Source of the DNA: Glacieibacterium frigidum
GTDB lineage: Bacteria; Pseudomonadota; Alphaproteobacteria; Sphingomonadales; Sphingomonadaceae
DNA: 64,000 nucleotides
Reading direction: 5' to 3'
Assembly (NCBI RefSeq): GCF_007097155.1
Contig: NZ_VJWA01000001.1
Location: 1,707,501-1,771,500, forward strand
The translations under genes and the position numbers were made by a program. Below the pieces are notes generated by a model. It saw only the letters and a list, made by a program, of their open reading frames with translations. It made no database searches and was not told where the DNA came from. This document shows, one piece after another, positions 54,207 through 62,528 of the stretch; within the stretch, counting starts at the first letter, position 1, and every line of letters starts with the position of its first letter.

Positions 54207-54643
54207 GCCGCTGCTCCGGTCAGGCGCTTCACCAGGTCGTTCGCGACATCGTCGGCGACGACCTGCAGGTCGGCCTCGGCGGCCGTGCGGGTGGTCGCCA
54301 GCGCGGCGCTGGCGGCCTCGTCCTGCGCCTTCAGCCGGGCGCCGAGCTCGGCGAGCTTCTCAGCTGCCTGCGCGCGCGCCGCGTCGGTCGCGGTGGCGAG
54401 TTCGGCGCGCGCCTTGACGTGCGCCGCCTCGACCTCCGCCTCGTGCTCGGCCTGCTTGGCGTTCTCGAGCGCGCGGGCAGCCTCGGCAGCGGCGTAGTCC
54501 GCTGCCTGCTGGTCGGCACGCCGCGCCGCCATGCCCATCAGACGCGGTGCCGCGACCGAGCGCACCACCGCGAATAGGATGAGGAAGGCGACCAGCAGCC
54601 AGAAGATCTGGCCGCTGAACGTCGAGGTATCGAGCTGAGGCAT
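54203..54643 (-). CDS. ATP synthase Fo subunit b'
   Basis: 146 residues. N-terminal MPQLDTSTFSGQIFWLLVAF and ILFAVV form the b' signature membrane helix, followed by an Ala-rich coiled coil. With b it forms the hetero-dimeric stator found in photosynthetic and many alphaproteobacterial enzymes. ATGA overlap with atpF downstream. Confidence 0.92.
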   Translation of the reverse strand: MPQLDTSTFSGQIFWLLVAFLILFAVVRSVAAPRLMGMAARRADQQAADYAAAEAARALENAKQAEHEAEVEAAHVKARAELATATDAARAQAAEKLAELGARLKAQDEAASAALATTRTAAEADLQVVADDVANDLVKRLTGAAA

Positions 54644-54664
54644 TGTAACCCTTTACGGCAGTTC

Positions 54665-54889
54665 TTAGCCGAACAGGATGAGCAGCGCGATCAGCAGGCC
54701 GAACAGGCCGGTCGCCTCGGTCAGTGCGAAGCCGAGCAGCAGGTTGGTGCGCTGGCTGGCGGCAGCCGCCGGGTTGCGCAGCGCGGCCGACAGATACTGG
54801 CCGAAGATGTTGCCGATGCCGATACCGGCACCCAGGAGCGCGGTGCAGGCCAGGCCGGCGCCGATGTACTTTGCTGCTTCAGCTTCCAT
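54665..54889 (-). CDS. atpE: ATP synthase Fo subunit c
   Basis: 74 residues from ATG at 54889 (MEAEAAKYIGAGLACTALLG). Two helices: the first with the GAGIGIGNIFG glycine motif, the second with ion-binding Glu58 in ALTEATGLFGLLIALLILF. A proton-type ring is likely, since the polar residues of a sodium site are not evident. The open frame extends 20 codons upstream into the spacer. Confidence 0.95.
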   Translation of the reverse strand: MEAEAAKYIGAGLACTALLGAGIGIGNIFGQYLSAALRNPAAAASQRTNLLLGFALTEATGLFGLLIALLILFG

Positions 54890-54909
54890 GTCAAAGTCCT
54901 TTGCGGTGA

Positions 54910-55635
54910 TTAGTGGTGAGCGTGGAGGGCGTCGTTCAGATAGACGCAAACGAGCACGGTAAAGACGTACGCCTGAAGCACCGCGACGAGCGTCTCGAGC
55001 GCGGTCATCGCGACGACGACCGCCAGCGGCACGATGCCGAAGATGCCGAGCGACACGATGAAGCCGGCGAGCACCTTCAGCAGCACGTGGCCCGCCATCA
55101 TGTTGGCGAACAAACGCACCGACAGGCTGATCGGGCGGATGAAATAGCTGACGATCTCGATCGGCGTCAGGATCAGGTACATCAGCGGCGGCACGCCGGC
55201 CGGCGCGAACATGCGCAGGAAGCCCAGGCCCTGATGCGCGATGCCGACAAGCGTGATGCCGACGAAGGCGATTAGCGCCATCGCGAAGGTCACCGCGATG
55301 TGGCTCGTCACGGTGAAGCTGTACGGCAGCAGCCCCGCGAGGTTAGCGAACAGGATGAACAGGAAGGTCGTGAAGATCAGCGGGAAATACTTCCGCGCTT
55401 CGGGCCCGGCGCTACTGACGATCGTGTCGTCGACGACCTCGTACAGCATCTCGACCGCCGACTGGGTACGGCCGGGGACCAGGGTCGGACGGCGCAGGCC
55501 GATCAGGATGAGCAGCGACGCGAGGCCGGTGACGATCAGCATCCACGCGCTGGCGTTGGTGAACGACAGGTCGATGCCAGCGACCTCGATCGGGATCGTC
55601 TTGGTGATGACGAACTGATGGAGCGGATCGGCCAT
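54910..55635 (-). CDS. atpB: ATP synthase Fo subunit a
   Basis: 241 residues with five to six membrane helices. The essential Arg is Arg174 in SLSVRLFANMMAGH; the C-terminal helix carries LETLVAVLQAYVFTVLVCVYL. It forms the two proton half-channels against the c-ring. Its ATG shares one base with the atpI stop (TAATG). Confidence 0.95.
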   Translation of the reverse strand: MADPLHQFVITKTIPIEVAGIDLSFTNASAWMLIVTGLASLLILIGLRRPTLVPGRTQSAVEMLYEVVDDTIVSSAGPEARKYFPLIFTTFLFILFANLAGLLPYSFTVTSHIAVTFAMALIAFVGITLVGIAHQGLGFLRMFAPAGVPPLMYLILTPIEIVSYFIRPISLSVRLFANMMAGHVLLKVLAGFIVSLGIFGIVPLAVVVAMTALETLVAVLQAYVFTVLVCVYLNDALHAHH

Positions 55636-56003
55636 TACTTCTTCTCAGCCCTGTCTGCAGCATCCGCGGCGTCGGCGGCGTCCCATTTCGCGCCGTATTC
55701 CGCGGTCAGGCGAAAGACGTTGCGCAAGCCCGCGGCGAACCCGACGATCAGGCCCAGGATCATCAGCCACGGCGCCGTGCCGAGCCAGCGATCCAGCGCA
55801 TAACCGCCGCCCGCACCGATCACCACGCCGACCACCAGCTCGATGCCGATGCGAAAGCCAATGCCCATCGCGGTGCCCGCGGTGCGCGAAGCCTCGGCAC
55901 GAATGGCGTCGGCATCGCGCGCGGCGCGAACCTCGGCCAGCCGCTTGTCGAGCGCGACCTCGTCGATGGGGGCGATATCGGGCAAGAAATCTTCCGAAAA
56001 CAT
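55635..56003 (-). CDS. AtpZ/AtpI-family ATP synthase assembly protein
   Basis: 122 residues from ATG at 56003. A polar N-terminus of about 45 residues, then two helices (IGIELVVGVVIGAGGGYALDR and APWLMILGLIVGFAAGLRNVF), the pattern of AtpI/AtpZ. These proteins help assemble the c-ring or import magnesium for it. First gene of the Fo operon. Confidence 0.85.
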   Translation of the reverse strand: MFSEDFLPDIAPIDEVALDKRLAEVRAARDADAIRAEASRTAGTAMGIGFRIGIELVVGVVIGAGGGYALDRWLGTAPWLMILGLIVGFAAGLRNVFRLTAEYGAKWDAADAADAADRAEKK

Positions 56004-56105
56004 ATGAAAACGCCGCGCCGGAGACCCCGCGCGACGACGTGCGCTCTCTAGTGAATGCTGCGGTGCGGTGTCAAGGTCGGCGAAGCGCGGCCGAGTGAAG
56101 CGCAG

Positions 56106-56182
56106 CGAACGCACTTGCGTTCGGAAGCTGCACGCGGACTCGCGCAAGCCCGGCCGGCGGCCCGGGCGGCCTATCCGCCCGG
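56106..56182. promoter_or_regulatory. two perfect palindromes upstream of the ATP synthase operon
   Basis: CGAACGCA-CT-TGCGTTCG (56106-56123) and CCGGGCGG-CCTAT-CCGCCCGG (56162-56182) lie in the 230-base leader between the PEP-CTERM terminator and atpI. The first could be an operator; the second is a strong RNA hairpin. No clear -35/-10 pair could be assigned. Confidence 0.45.
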
Positions 56183-56230
56183 TGCCGTCCGACGGCGCGG
56201 CTTCGCCGCGACGCCCTAAAACCCAAGCAC

Positions 56231-56263
56231 AAAAAAGGGGGCGGAGCCAGCAGCCCCGCCCCC
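56231..56263 (-). terminator. rho-independent terminator of the PEP-CTERM gene
   Basis: On the minus strand a GGGGGCGGGGC stem pairs with GCTCCGCCCCC (one bulge) and is followed by six T. It lies 18 bases after the stop of the PEP-CTERM gene and insulates the ATP synthase operon. Confidence 0.88.
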
Positions 56264-56280
56264 TCTCTCAAACCCGAAGG

Positions 56281-56823
56281 TTACGCAGCGACCGAGGTCG
56301 AACGACGGCGGGCGGCGACGCCGACCATGCCGAAGCCGACGAGCAGCAGCGCCCAGGTGGCGGGCTCGGGAACGGCGGTGACACCGACATTGTCGATCTC
56401 GAAGGCGCGGTTCGACGAGGTGAAGTCGACGCTGGTGACGTTCTGCGCGTCGGTGAAGGTGTAGGCATAGTTGCCGGCACCCAGGCCTGCGCCCGTGAAG
56501 CTGGCGACGACGGTCGCGCCGTTGCGGAAGGTCAGCGTGTTATAGTCGTCGGGGGTGCCCCAATCGAACGAGAACGCGGTGATGCGGTTCGTCGAGGTGA
56601 AGGTCGCGGTGCCCGAAGCCGACGCGCCGTCGCTGGGGACGACGAGGAACGGCGTGCTGTTCGGCGCAGCGGCGATGCCACCGACGCTGGTCGGCAGGAC
56701 CGAGAAGCTGCCGGTGAAGCCGGGGGCGGTCAGGTCGTTGAAGTCGATGGTGTAGGTCACGGCATTGGCGGCGGTGCCGAGCAGCGTCGCTGCGGCAAGC
56801 GCAGCGAGAGTTTTGGAAAGCAT
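56281..56823 (-). CDS. PEP-CTERM sorting-domain protein
   Basis: 180 residues from ATG at 56823 (AAGGGG site 7 bases upstream). Signal peptide (MLSKTLAALAAATLLGTAANA), a beta-rich Ser/Thr/Gly mature region, and the C-terminal tripartite signal: VPEPATWALLLVGFGMVGVA plus ARRR. Exosortase would cut the tail in the inner membrane and release the protein, usually to extracellular polysaccharide or biofilm matrix. No exosortase gene is in the window. Transcribed from a near-consensus sigma-54 promoter and ended by a strong terminator. Confidence 0.92.
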   Translation of the reverse strand: MLSKTLAALAAATLLGTAANAVTYTIDFNDLTAPGFTGSFSVLPTSVGGIAAAPNSTPFLVVPSDGASASGTATFTSTNRITAFSFDWGTPDDYNTLTFRNGATVVASFTGAGLGAGNYAYTFTDAQNVTSVDFTSSNRAFEIDNVGVTAVPEPATWALLLVGFGMVGVAARRRSTSVAA

Positions 56824-56866
56824 GTGCAACCCCTTGATTGGCCCAAGATCGGGACAAGGATTGCCA

Positions 56867-56882
56867 TGCAGGATGCGTGCCA
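56867..56882 (-). promoter_or_regulatory. sigma-54 (RpoN) promoter of the second PEP-CTERM gene
   Basis: TGGCACG-CATC-CTGCA: the -24 box is exact, and the -12 box has one change (C for the first T of TTGC). GG and GC are 12 bases apart. Predicted start about 56855, 30 bases before the ATG. Confidence 0.75.
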
Positions 56883-56926
56883 GCCGCAGGAATGTCGCAA
56901 ATCCGCCTTCGTTTCCATGCCGAAAC

Positions 56927-56941
56927 TTTACAAAGTGTAAA
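56927..56941. promoter_or_regulatory. TTTACA-N3-TGTAAA palindrome, possible enhancer site
   Basis: A perfect 6-3-6 inverted repeat in a locally AT-rich region, 45 bases upstream of the -24 box of the sigma-54 promoter. This is a plausible upstream activating site for an RpoN enhancer-binding protein. A TTTACA half-site occurs at a similar distance upstream of the other PEP-CTERM promoter (42473-42478). Confidence 0.5.
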
Positions 56942-57019
56942 TTATCCCGACGTTAATCAGTGTTTCCAAGAAGTTGCGAAACGAGCCTTCCCCACCGTCA
57001 AAGTCGTGAAAGTTACGCC

Positions 57020-60000
57020 TCAGTTCAGCAGCGCCTCGGCCCGCGCTAGGTCGACCGAGACGAGCTGCGACACGCCGGGTTCGCCCATCGTCACCCCGTA
57101 AAGCCGGTGCATCCGGCTCATCGTCACGGCGTTGTGGGTGACGATCAGGAAGCGCGTCCGCGTCGTTGCCGCCATATGGTTGAGCAGGTCGCAGAAGCGC
57201 TCGACATTGGCATCATCCAACGGCGCGTCGACCTCGTCGAGGACGCATAGCGGCGACGGCGTCGTCAGGAACAGCGCAAAGATCAGCGCAACGGCCGTCA
57301 GGGCCTGCTCGCCGCCCGACAACAGCGTAAGCGACTGCAACTTCTTGGCGCGCGGCTGCGCCATGATCTCCAGCCCCGCCGCCAGCGGATCGTCCGATTC
57401 GGTCAGCGCGAGGTGCGCCGCGCCGCCCTCGAACAGCGTCGCGAAGAGGGTGCGGAAATGCGCGTCGACGGTCTCGAACGCCGCGATCAGCCGTAGCCGC
57501 CCCTCGCGGTTGAGCGCACCGATGCTGCCGCGCAGGCGGGCGATGGCGGTCTCCAGCTCCTGCCGCTCGGCGGTGGACGCGGCCAGCGTCGCCTCGATCT
57601 CGTCGAGCTCGATGCCCGCACGAAGGTTGACCGGACCGAGCCGGTCGCGCTCGGCGGTCAGCCCCTCGAAGCGGCGCGCGAGATCGTCGGGGTCGCCGCC
57701 GGTCTCGAAGCCGAGGCGCTGCGGCAGATGGATCGGTGCCGCCTCAAAGCGGTCTGCGGCGGTGGCGGCATATTCGGCGCGGCGGGCCTCGTGGTGTTCG
57801 GCCTGCGTCGTCGCCCGGGCGCGCGCCTCGCGGGCATCGCTCAGCGCGTCGGCGGCGGCACGAGCATGGGTGTCGAGGTCGCGCAAGGCACCCTCGGCGG
57901 CGGCCAGCGCATCGGCCGCGGCGCGGCGCGCCGCCTCGGCTTCGGCGATCGAGGTCGCGAGGCGCGCAGTCTCGGCGGCGATCTCCGCTGGTCGTTCGGC
58001 GAGGCCGGCGGCATCCGATTCGAGCGCGACGATCCGCGCCGCCAGCTCGTCGAGGCGCGTCTGGCTCGCCGCCGCGCGCCCCCGCCACGCGTCCCCATCG
58101 GCAGCCAGCGCGGACCGCTGGCGCTCGTCGCCCGCGATCCCGCGCTGGGCGGTATCGTGCGTCGCCCGCGCGGCTGCGAGCGCGGCACGCGCCCCCTGCA
58201 CCGTGGTCCGTGCATCGCCGACCGCCTGCGCAAGGTCGCCGAGCCCGGTGACCGCTTGCGCCGCCGCCTGCGCTGCATCGCGCTCGGCGGCATGGCCGGC
58301 GGCATCGTCGTTGAGCCGCGCCAGCATCGCGGCAGCGGCCTGCACCTGCGCGGCGCGGCGCTCGATCGCCGCCTCAGCGCGGGCGGCATCGGCAAGGGCG
58401 GCGGCGCGGGCCCGTTCGGCGGCGGCGCGGCCCTCGCGCGCCCGGCGTTCGGCATCGGCGTGGCGCCCCAGGTCGGCGATGGCAGCGGCGACCGCGGCGT
58501 CGGCATCGGCGAGCTGGGTGGCGAGCCCCGGCAGTTCACCCGCCAGCACCGCGAGGCGCGCGCGCTGCACCAGCCGCTCGGCAGCAGCATGGCCCGCGCC
58601 GCCCGCCGTGCGGAAGCCGTCCCAGCGCCACATCCGCCCGTCGCGCGCGACGAGCCGCTGGCCGGGCCGCAGCGAGGCGGGATCGGGGTCGCCGTCGACG
58701 ATGCCGACCTGCGCGAGGCGGCGCGCGAGCTCGGGGGGGCCCTGCACGACGTCGCTCAGCGGCCGTGCCCCCGGCGGCAGCGCTGGGTCGCCGTCCTCCG
58801 CAGCGCCCGCCCAGTGCCGCGCGCCCGTCCGCAGCCCTGCCGACAGGTCGTCGCGGAGTGCCGCGACGAGCGCTGCCTCGTACCCGGGCTCGACGGTCAG
58901 CGCGTCGAGCACGCTCGGCCCCGCTTTTCCGCTCGCGAGCACGCGCAGCAGCGCGTCATGCTCTGCCTGCAGCGCCGCGCGCTGACCACGCAAGGTCGCC
59001 GCCACAGCCTGTGCCTCATCGCGCGTCGCTCCTGCCAAGCGCCGTCCATCCTCGCTGGCGGCGAGGTCGGCGGTGGCCTTGTCGATCGCCTGTGTAGCCG
59101 CGTCGGCCGCAGCCCGCGCCGCATCGCGCCGCGCTTCGGAGCCGTCGTCAGGCGCAGCGGCCGAACTCTCGACCCGTGCGATCTCGGCATTGGTTCGCGC
59201 CAGCCGCGCCTCGGCGGCCGCCAGCGCGGCCTCGGCAGCCCGCGCCTGCGCTGCCGCCGCGGCATGCCGCTCGACCGCGGCCGAATATGCCGCCTCACCC
59301 TGCCCCGACGCCTGCTCGGCATCGGCGACGGCGGCCGCCAACGCGGGCAGCTGCGCACGCCCAGCAGCGATCGCCTCGTCGAGCGCCGCCGCCTGCGAGG
59401 CACCCCGCATCAGCGCAGCCTCCGCATCGGCAGCGAGCGCCTGCTCACGGTCCCGGTCGCGCACCGCCGCCGCCGCCTGTGCCGCGAGGTCGCGCTGCCG
59501 CGCTGCCACCCGCTCCAGATCTGCAGCAAGCAGGCTGCGTTGTTGCGTGACATGCTGCAGCGCCGCCGCCGCCCGCGCCTCCGCTTCGCGCAACGCTGGC
59601 AGGCCGGCCGTCGCCTCGGCCTGTGCAACCGCCAACCGCGCCACATCGCGTGTGGCCGCGGCAACACGCCCCTCCGCCTCGCGTGCCGCGGCGTTGGCGG
59701 CATCGGCGCTGTCGGCAGCGGTGCGCCAGCGCGCGAACAGCAGCGCCCCCTCGGCCACCCGCACCGCATCGCTCAACTCGGTGTAGCGCGCCGCCGCCCG
59801 CGCCTGGCGGCGCAGTGCCGCGACCTGCGCGGTCATCCCCGCCAGCACGTCTTCGAGGCGCACCAGGTTCGCCTCAGCCGCCCTCAGCCGGATCTCGGCC
59901 TCCTTGCGGCGCACGTGCAGCCCGGCGATCCCAGCCGCCTCCTCGAGCAGCGCGCGCCGCTCGACGGGCGATGCCGCGACGATCGCGCCAATCCGCCCCT

Positions 60001-60436
60001 GGCTGACCAGCGCGGGGGAGTGCGCCCCGGTGGCGTTGTCGGCGAACAGCATCTGGATGTCGCGCGCGCGGCAGTCGCGGCCATTGAGGCGGTACGCCGA
60101 CCCCAGCCCGCGCTCGATGCGCCGCGTCACCTCGATCTGGTCGTCGTCGTTGAACCCCGCAGGCGCAGTGCGCGCGCTGTTGTCGAGGCGCAGCGTGACC
60201 TCCGCGAACTCGCGGCTGGGGCGGGCGGCGGTGCCGGCGAAGATCACGTCGTCCATCGCGCCGCCACGCAGCGATTTGGGCGATCCCTCGCCCATCGCCC
60301 AGCGGATCGCCTCCAGCAGGTTCGACTTGCCGCAGCCGTTGGGCCCGACGACCCCGGTCAGCCCGGGTTCGATGCGCAGTTCGCACGCTTCGACGAAGGA
60401 TTTGAACCCGGCGAGGCGCAGCCGCTCGAAGTGCAA
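57020..60436 (-). CDS. smc: chromosome segregation protein SMC (condensin)
   Basis: 1138 residues. Head: FERLRLAGFKSFVEACELRI, Walker A GPNGCGKSN at 31-39, long coiled coils rich in Ala/Arg/Glu, a hinge near residues 500-620 (GYEAALVAALRDDLSAGLRT, GQRLVARDGRMWRWDGF), and the C-terminal head with LLSGGEQALTAVALIFALF and Walker B CVLDEVDAPLDD. SMC organises and compacts the chromosome with ScpAB. Start is TTG, because the family N-terminus begins exactly there and upstream codons are stopped; weak initiation may limit expression. Follows the DsbA-like lipoprotein gene by 22 bases. Confidence 0.95.
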   Translation of the reverse strand: MHFERLRLAGFKSFVEACELRIEPGLTGVVGPNGCGKSNLLEAIRWAMGEGSPKSLRGGAMDDVIFAGTAARPSREFAEVTLRLDNSARTAPAGFNDDDQIEVTRRIERGLGSAYRLNGRDCRARDIQMLFADNATGAHSPALVSQGRIGAIVAASPVERRALLEEAAGIAGLHVRRKEAEIRLRAAEANLVRLEDVLAGMTAQVAALRRQARAAARYTELSDAVRVAEGALLFARWRTAADSADAANAAAREAEGRVAAATRDVARLAVAQAEATAGLPALREAEARAAAALQHVTQQRSLLAADLERVAARQRDLAAQAAAAVRDRDREQALAADAEAALMRGASQAAALDEAIAAGRAQLPALAAAVADAEQASGQGEAAYSAAVERHAAAAAQARAAEAALAAAEARLARTNAEIARVESSAAAPDDGSEARRDAARAAADAATQAIDKATADLAASEDGRRLAGATRDEAQAVAATLRGQRAALQAEHDALLRVLASGKAGPSVLDALTVEPGYEAALVAALRDDLSAGLRTGARHWAGAAEDGDPALPPGARPLSDVVQGPPELARRLAQVGIVDGDPDPASLRPGQRLVARDGRMWRWDGFRTAGGAGHAAAERLVQRARLAVLAGELPGLATQLADADAAVAAAIADLGRHADAERRAREGRAAAERARAAALADAARAEAAIERRAAQVQAAAAMLARLNDDAAGHAAERDAAQAAAQAVTGLGDLAQAVGDARTTVQGARAALAAARATHDTAQRGIAGDERQRSALAADGDAWRGRAAASQTRLDELAARIVALESDAAGLAERPAEIAAETARLATSIAEAEAARRAAADALAAAEGALRDLDTHARAAADALSDAREARARATTQAEHHEARRAEYAATAADRFEAAPIHLPQRLGFETGGDPDDLARRFEGLTAERDRLGPVNLRAGIELDEIEATLAASTAERQELETAIARLRGSIGALNREGRLRLIAAFETVDAHFRTLFATLFEGGAAHLALTESDDPLAAGLEIMAQPRAKKLQSLTLLSGGEQALTAVALIFALFLTTPSPLCVLDEVDAPLDDANVERFCDLLNHMAATTRTRFLIVTHNAVTMSRMHRLYGVTMGEPGVSQLVSVDLARAEALLN

Positions 60437-60458
60437 TTCAGGCCCCCGCCCCCATACC

Positions 60459-61199
60459 TTATGCCAGCGCAGCCTTCAGCTTCGCCTCGACGTTCGCCCA
60501 TGTGCCCGGATCGGTCATCTTGACGCCGTTGATGAAGAAGGTCGGCGTGCCGTTGACACCCTCGACCGTGGCGGCGCGCTGCTGCGTGTCGGTCACGATC
60601 TTCAGCGCGGCGGGGTCCGCCAGGCACTGGTCGAACTTCGCCTTGGTCATGCCGCGGGCGCGCATGAAGCCGTCGAGCTGACCCAGCTTCGCCAGCTCGG
60701 CCGCCTGCTTGTCCTGCGCCATGGCGCCGATGCGCGCGCCGTCGGCGTCGGTCATCTTCATGAACGGCGCGGTCCATTCGGCTTGCGCGGCGTAGAAGGC
60801 GCTGACCAGATTGAAGAAGGGCGTCGGTCCCTGGCAGCGCGCCAGCAGCGTCGCGGCGAGGTCGGGGCCGTTGAGCACGAAGTTGCGATACTCGTAGCTG
60901 ACGTTGCCCGTCGCGACATAGCCGGTCTTGATCTTCTCGGCCGCTTCCTCGTGGAAGTCCTTGCAATGCGGGCAGGTCAGCGAGGCGTATTCGACCAGCT
61001 TCACCTTGGCATCGGGGTTGCCCATGCGGAACCCGCCCTCGGGCGTCGCGGCCGTGACCTGCGTCCAGTCCTGGCCCGGCACGGCTGCGGTCGTCGCCGC
61101 CGGCGTGGCGGTCGTCGTCGTGGTTTCGGTCGCGGCGGGCTTCTCGTTGCACGCGGCCAGCGCCGTCAGTCCTGCCAACGCCAGTATCGAAACGCGCAT
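60459..61199 (-). CDS. DsbA-family thiol-disulfide protein, lipoprotein form
   Basis: 246 residues from ATG at 61199. Lipobox LTALAAC with Cys17, a Thr/Ala-rich linker, then a thioredoxin fold with active site CPHC (Cys76, Cys79) in LVEYASLTCPHCKDFH and the cis-Pro loop NGTPTFFING near the end. It would oxidise or isomerise disulfides in the periplasm from a membrane anchor. Paralogue of the next gene. Confidence 0.9.
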   Translation of the reverse strand: MRVSILALAGLTALAACNEKPAATETTTTTATPAATTAAVPGQDWTQVTAATPEGGFRMGNPDAKVKLVEYASLTCPHCKDFHEEAAEKIKTGYVATGNVSYEYRNFVLNGPDLAATLLARCQGPTPFFNLVSAFYAAQAEWTAPFMKMTDADGARIGAMAQDKQAAELAKLGQLDGFMRARGMTKAKFDQCLADPAALKIVTDTQQRAATVEGVNGTPTFFINGVKMTDPGTWANVEAKLKAALA

Positions 61200-61278
61200 T
61201 CGTGAACCCTTCAATTGATCAGAGGCCGACAATGCCGCCGCGCAGCGTTCAACGCAACGCCGCGGCGCTGCGCGGCGC

Positions 61279-61995
61279 TCAACGCAACGCCGCGACCAGC
61301 TTGGGCTCGAGATCGGCCCAGCTCAGCAGCGGCCGCGCGAAGGCGCCCTTGCCGTTCTGCTGGACCGTGCCGTTGATGAAGAATGTCGGCGTGCCGTTGA
61401 CCTCGCGCTCGGCGGCCGCGCCGCGCATCGCGGTGACGCGGTCGATCATCGCCTTGTCGACCAGGCACTGCTTCGCCCGCGCCGGGGCGATGCCGCGCGT
61501 CGCGACGAAGGCGTCGATGCCGGACTTGGCGGCAATATACTGGAAGACCTGGTCTTCGGGCAGGGTGCGGAGCGCCTCCTGGTCGGCGGCGGTCAGGCGC
61601 GCCGCACCGGCCAGCCATTCGGGCTGGGTGCGGTAGAACATGTCGACGCGCGTGAAGAACGACGCCGCCCCGTCGCAGCGCGCGAGCAGCACGGCGGCGA
61701 AGTCGGGGCCGTTGAGCACCAGGCTGCGATATTCATAGCTGACGCGCCCGCCGCGGACATAGTTCGCCTTGAGCGCCTCGAACCCGTCACGGTGGAAGTC
61801 ACGGCAGTGCGGGCAGGTCAGCGAGCCATATTCGACCAGCTTCACCTTCGCCGCCGGGTTGCCGATCCGGAAGCCCCCCTCGGGCGTTGCGGCGACGGTC
61901 TTCGTCCAGTCGGCGGGCTTGACCGCGGCGCGCTTCGGCGGCGCGGCGAGTGCGGGGGCGGAGACGAGCAGCAGGGCGAGGATCAGGCGCAGCAT
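61279..61995 (-). CDS. DsbA-family thiol-disulfide protein, soluble periplasmic form
   Basis: 238 residues with signal peptide MLRLILALLLVSAPALA. Active site CPHC (Cys61, Cys64) in LVEYGSLTCPHCRDFH, cis-Pro in NGTPTFFING. It matches its neighbour along the whole length (ATPEGGFR, VSYEYRSLVLNGPD, LLARCDG), so the two arose by tandem duplication; one became a lipoprotein. The last codons are repeated in the 80-base spacer. Confidence 0.9.
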   Translation of the reverse strand: MLRLILALLLVSAPALAAPPKRAAVKPADWTKTVAATPEGGFRIGNPAAKVKLVEYGSLTCPHCRDFHRDGFEALKANYVRGGRVSYEYRSLVLNGPDFAAVLLARCDGAASFFTRVDMFYRTQPEWLAGAARLTAADQEALRTLPEDQVFQYIAAKSGIDAFVATRGIAPARAKQCLVDKAMIDRVTAMRGAAAEREVNGTPTFFINGTVQQNGKGAFARPLLSWADLEPKLVAALR

Positions 61996-62005
61996 CGAAA
62001 CTCCA

Positions 62006-62503
62006 TCAACGGATGACCGGCAGGCCTGACGTGCCCGCCAGCGAATGCGCGAGCGACTCGAGGCTCGCGCGCAGGTCGGGGTCGGCGATGTCCTTCAGCG
62101 TCGCCTGCGTCGCGGGAGCGAGATCGGCGGCCGGTGCGGCGGCGCGGCGGCGGCGCGCGACGGGCAGGTCGCCGTGGCGCAGCGCAAGGCGGGCGACGGC
62201 GGCATAGCCGAAGAAGCGATTGGCACGCTCGACGACCTGCGGCTCGACGTGGCGCAGCATCGGCGCGAAGGCCCCGGTGACGAGGACGCTCAGCGTGCCC
62301 CCGCTCTTCTTGCCGATAGGGAACTTCAGCGCCTCGGGCGTCGAGTGGCGCGCATATTCCGCCCCGACGATGTCGGCCCAGCGCGCGACGATCTGGCTGT
62401 GCATGAAACCGTAGCGCCGGAACGCCGCGCCGCCGACCTTGGGCAGCGCCTCGCCGACGGCACGGCTGTAGCGGCTGCGGCCTTCTGGGGTGGTTTCGGT
62501 CAC
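62006..62503 (-). CDS. DciA-family protein (DUF721)
   Basis: 165 residues from GTG. The DUF721/DciA core is visible: FMHSQIVARWADIVGAEYAR, LKFPIGKKSGGTLSVLVTGA and VVERANRFFGYAAVARLAL. DciA is the ancestral loader or operator of the replicative helicase DnaB in bacteria without DnaC. The C-terminal Arg/Ala-rich tail is low-complexity. Divergent from mutY with 25 bases between starts. Confidence 0.85.
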   Translation of the reverse strand: MTETTPEGRSRYSRAVGEALPKVGGAAFRRYGFMHSQIVARWADIVGAEYARHSTPEALKFPIGKKSGGTLSVLVTGAFAPMLRHVEPQVVERANRFFGYAAVARLALRHGDLPVARRRRAAAPAADLAPATQATLKDIADPDLRASLESLAHSLAGTSGLPVIR

Positions 62504-62528
62504 GCGCCCCCCATGCCATAGCGCGCCT

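Noticed and set aside
57728-60523. 931-codon open frame antisense to smc
   Set aside because: Arg/Gly-rich shadow of the Ala/Glu coiled-coil gene; no recognisable domain.
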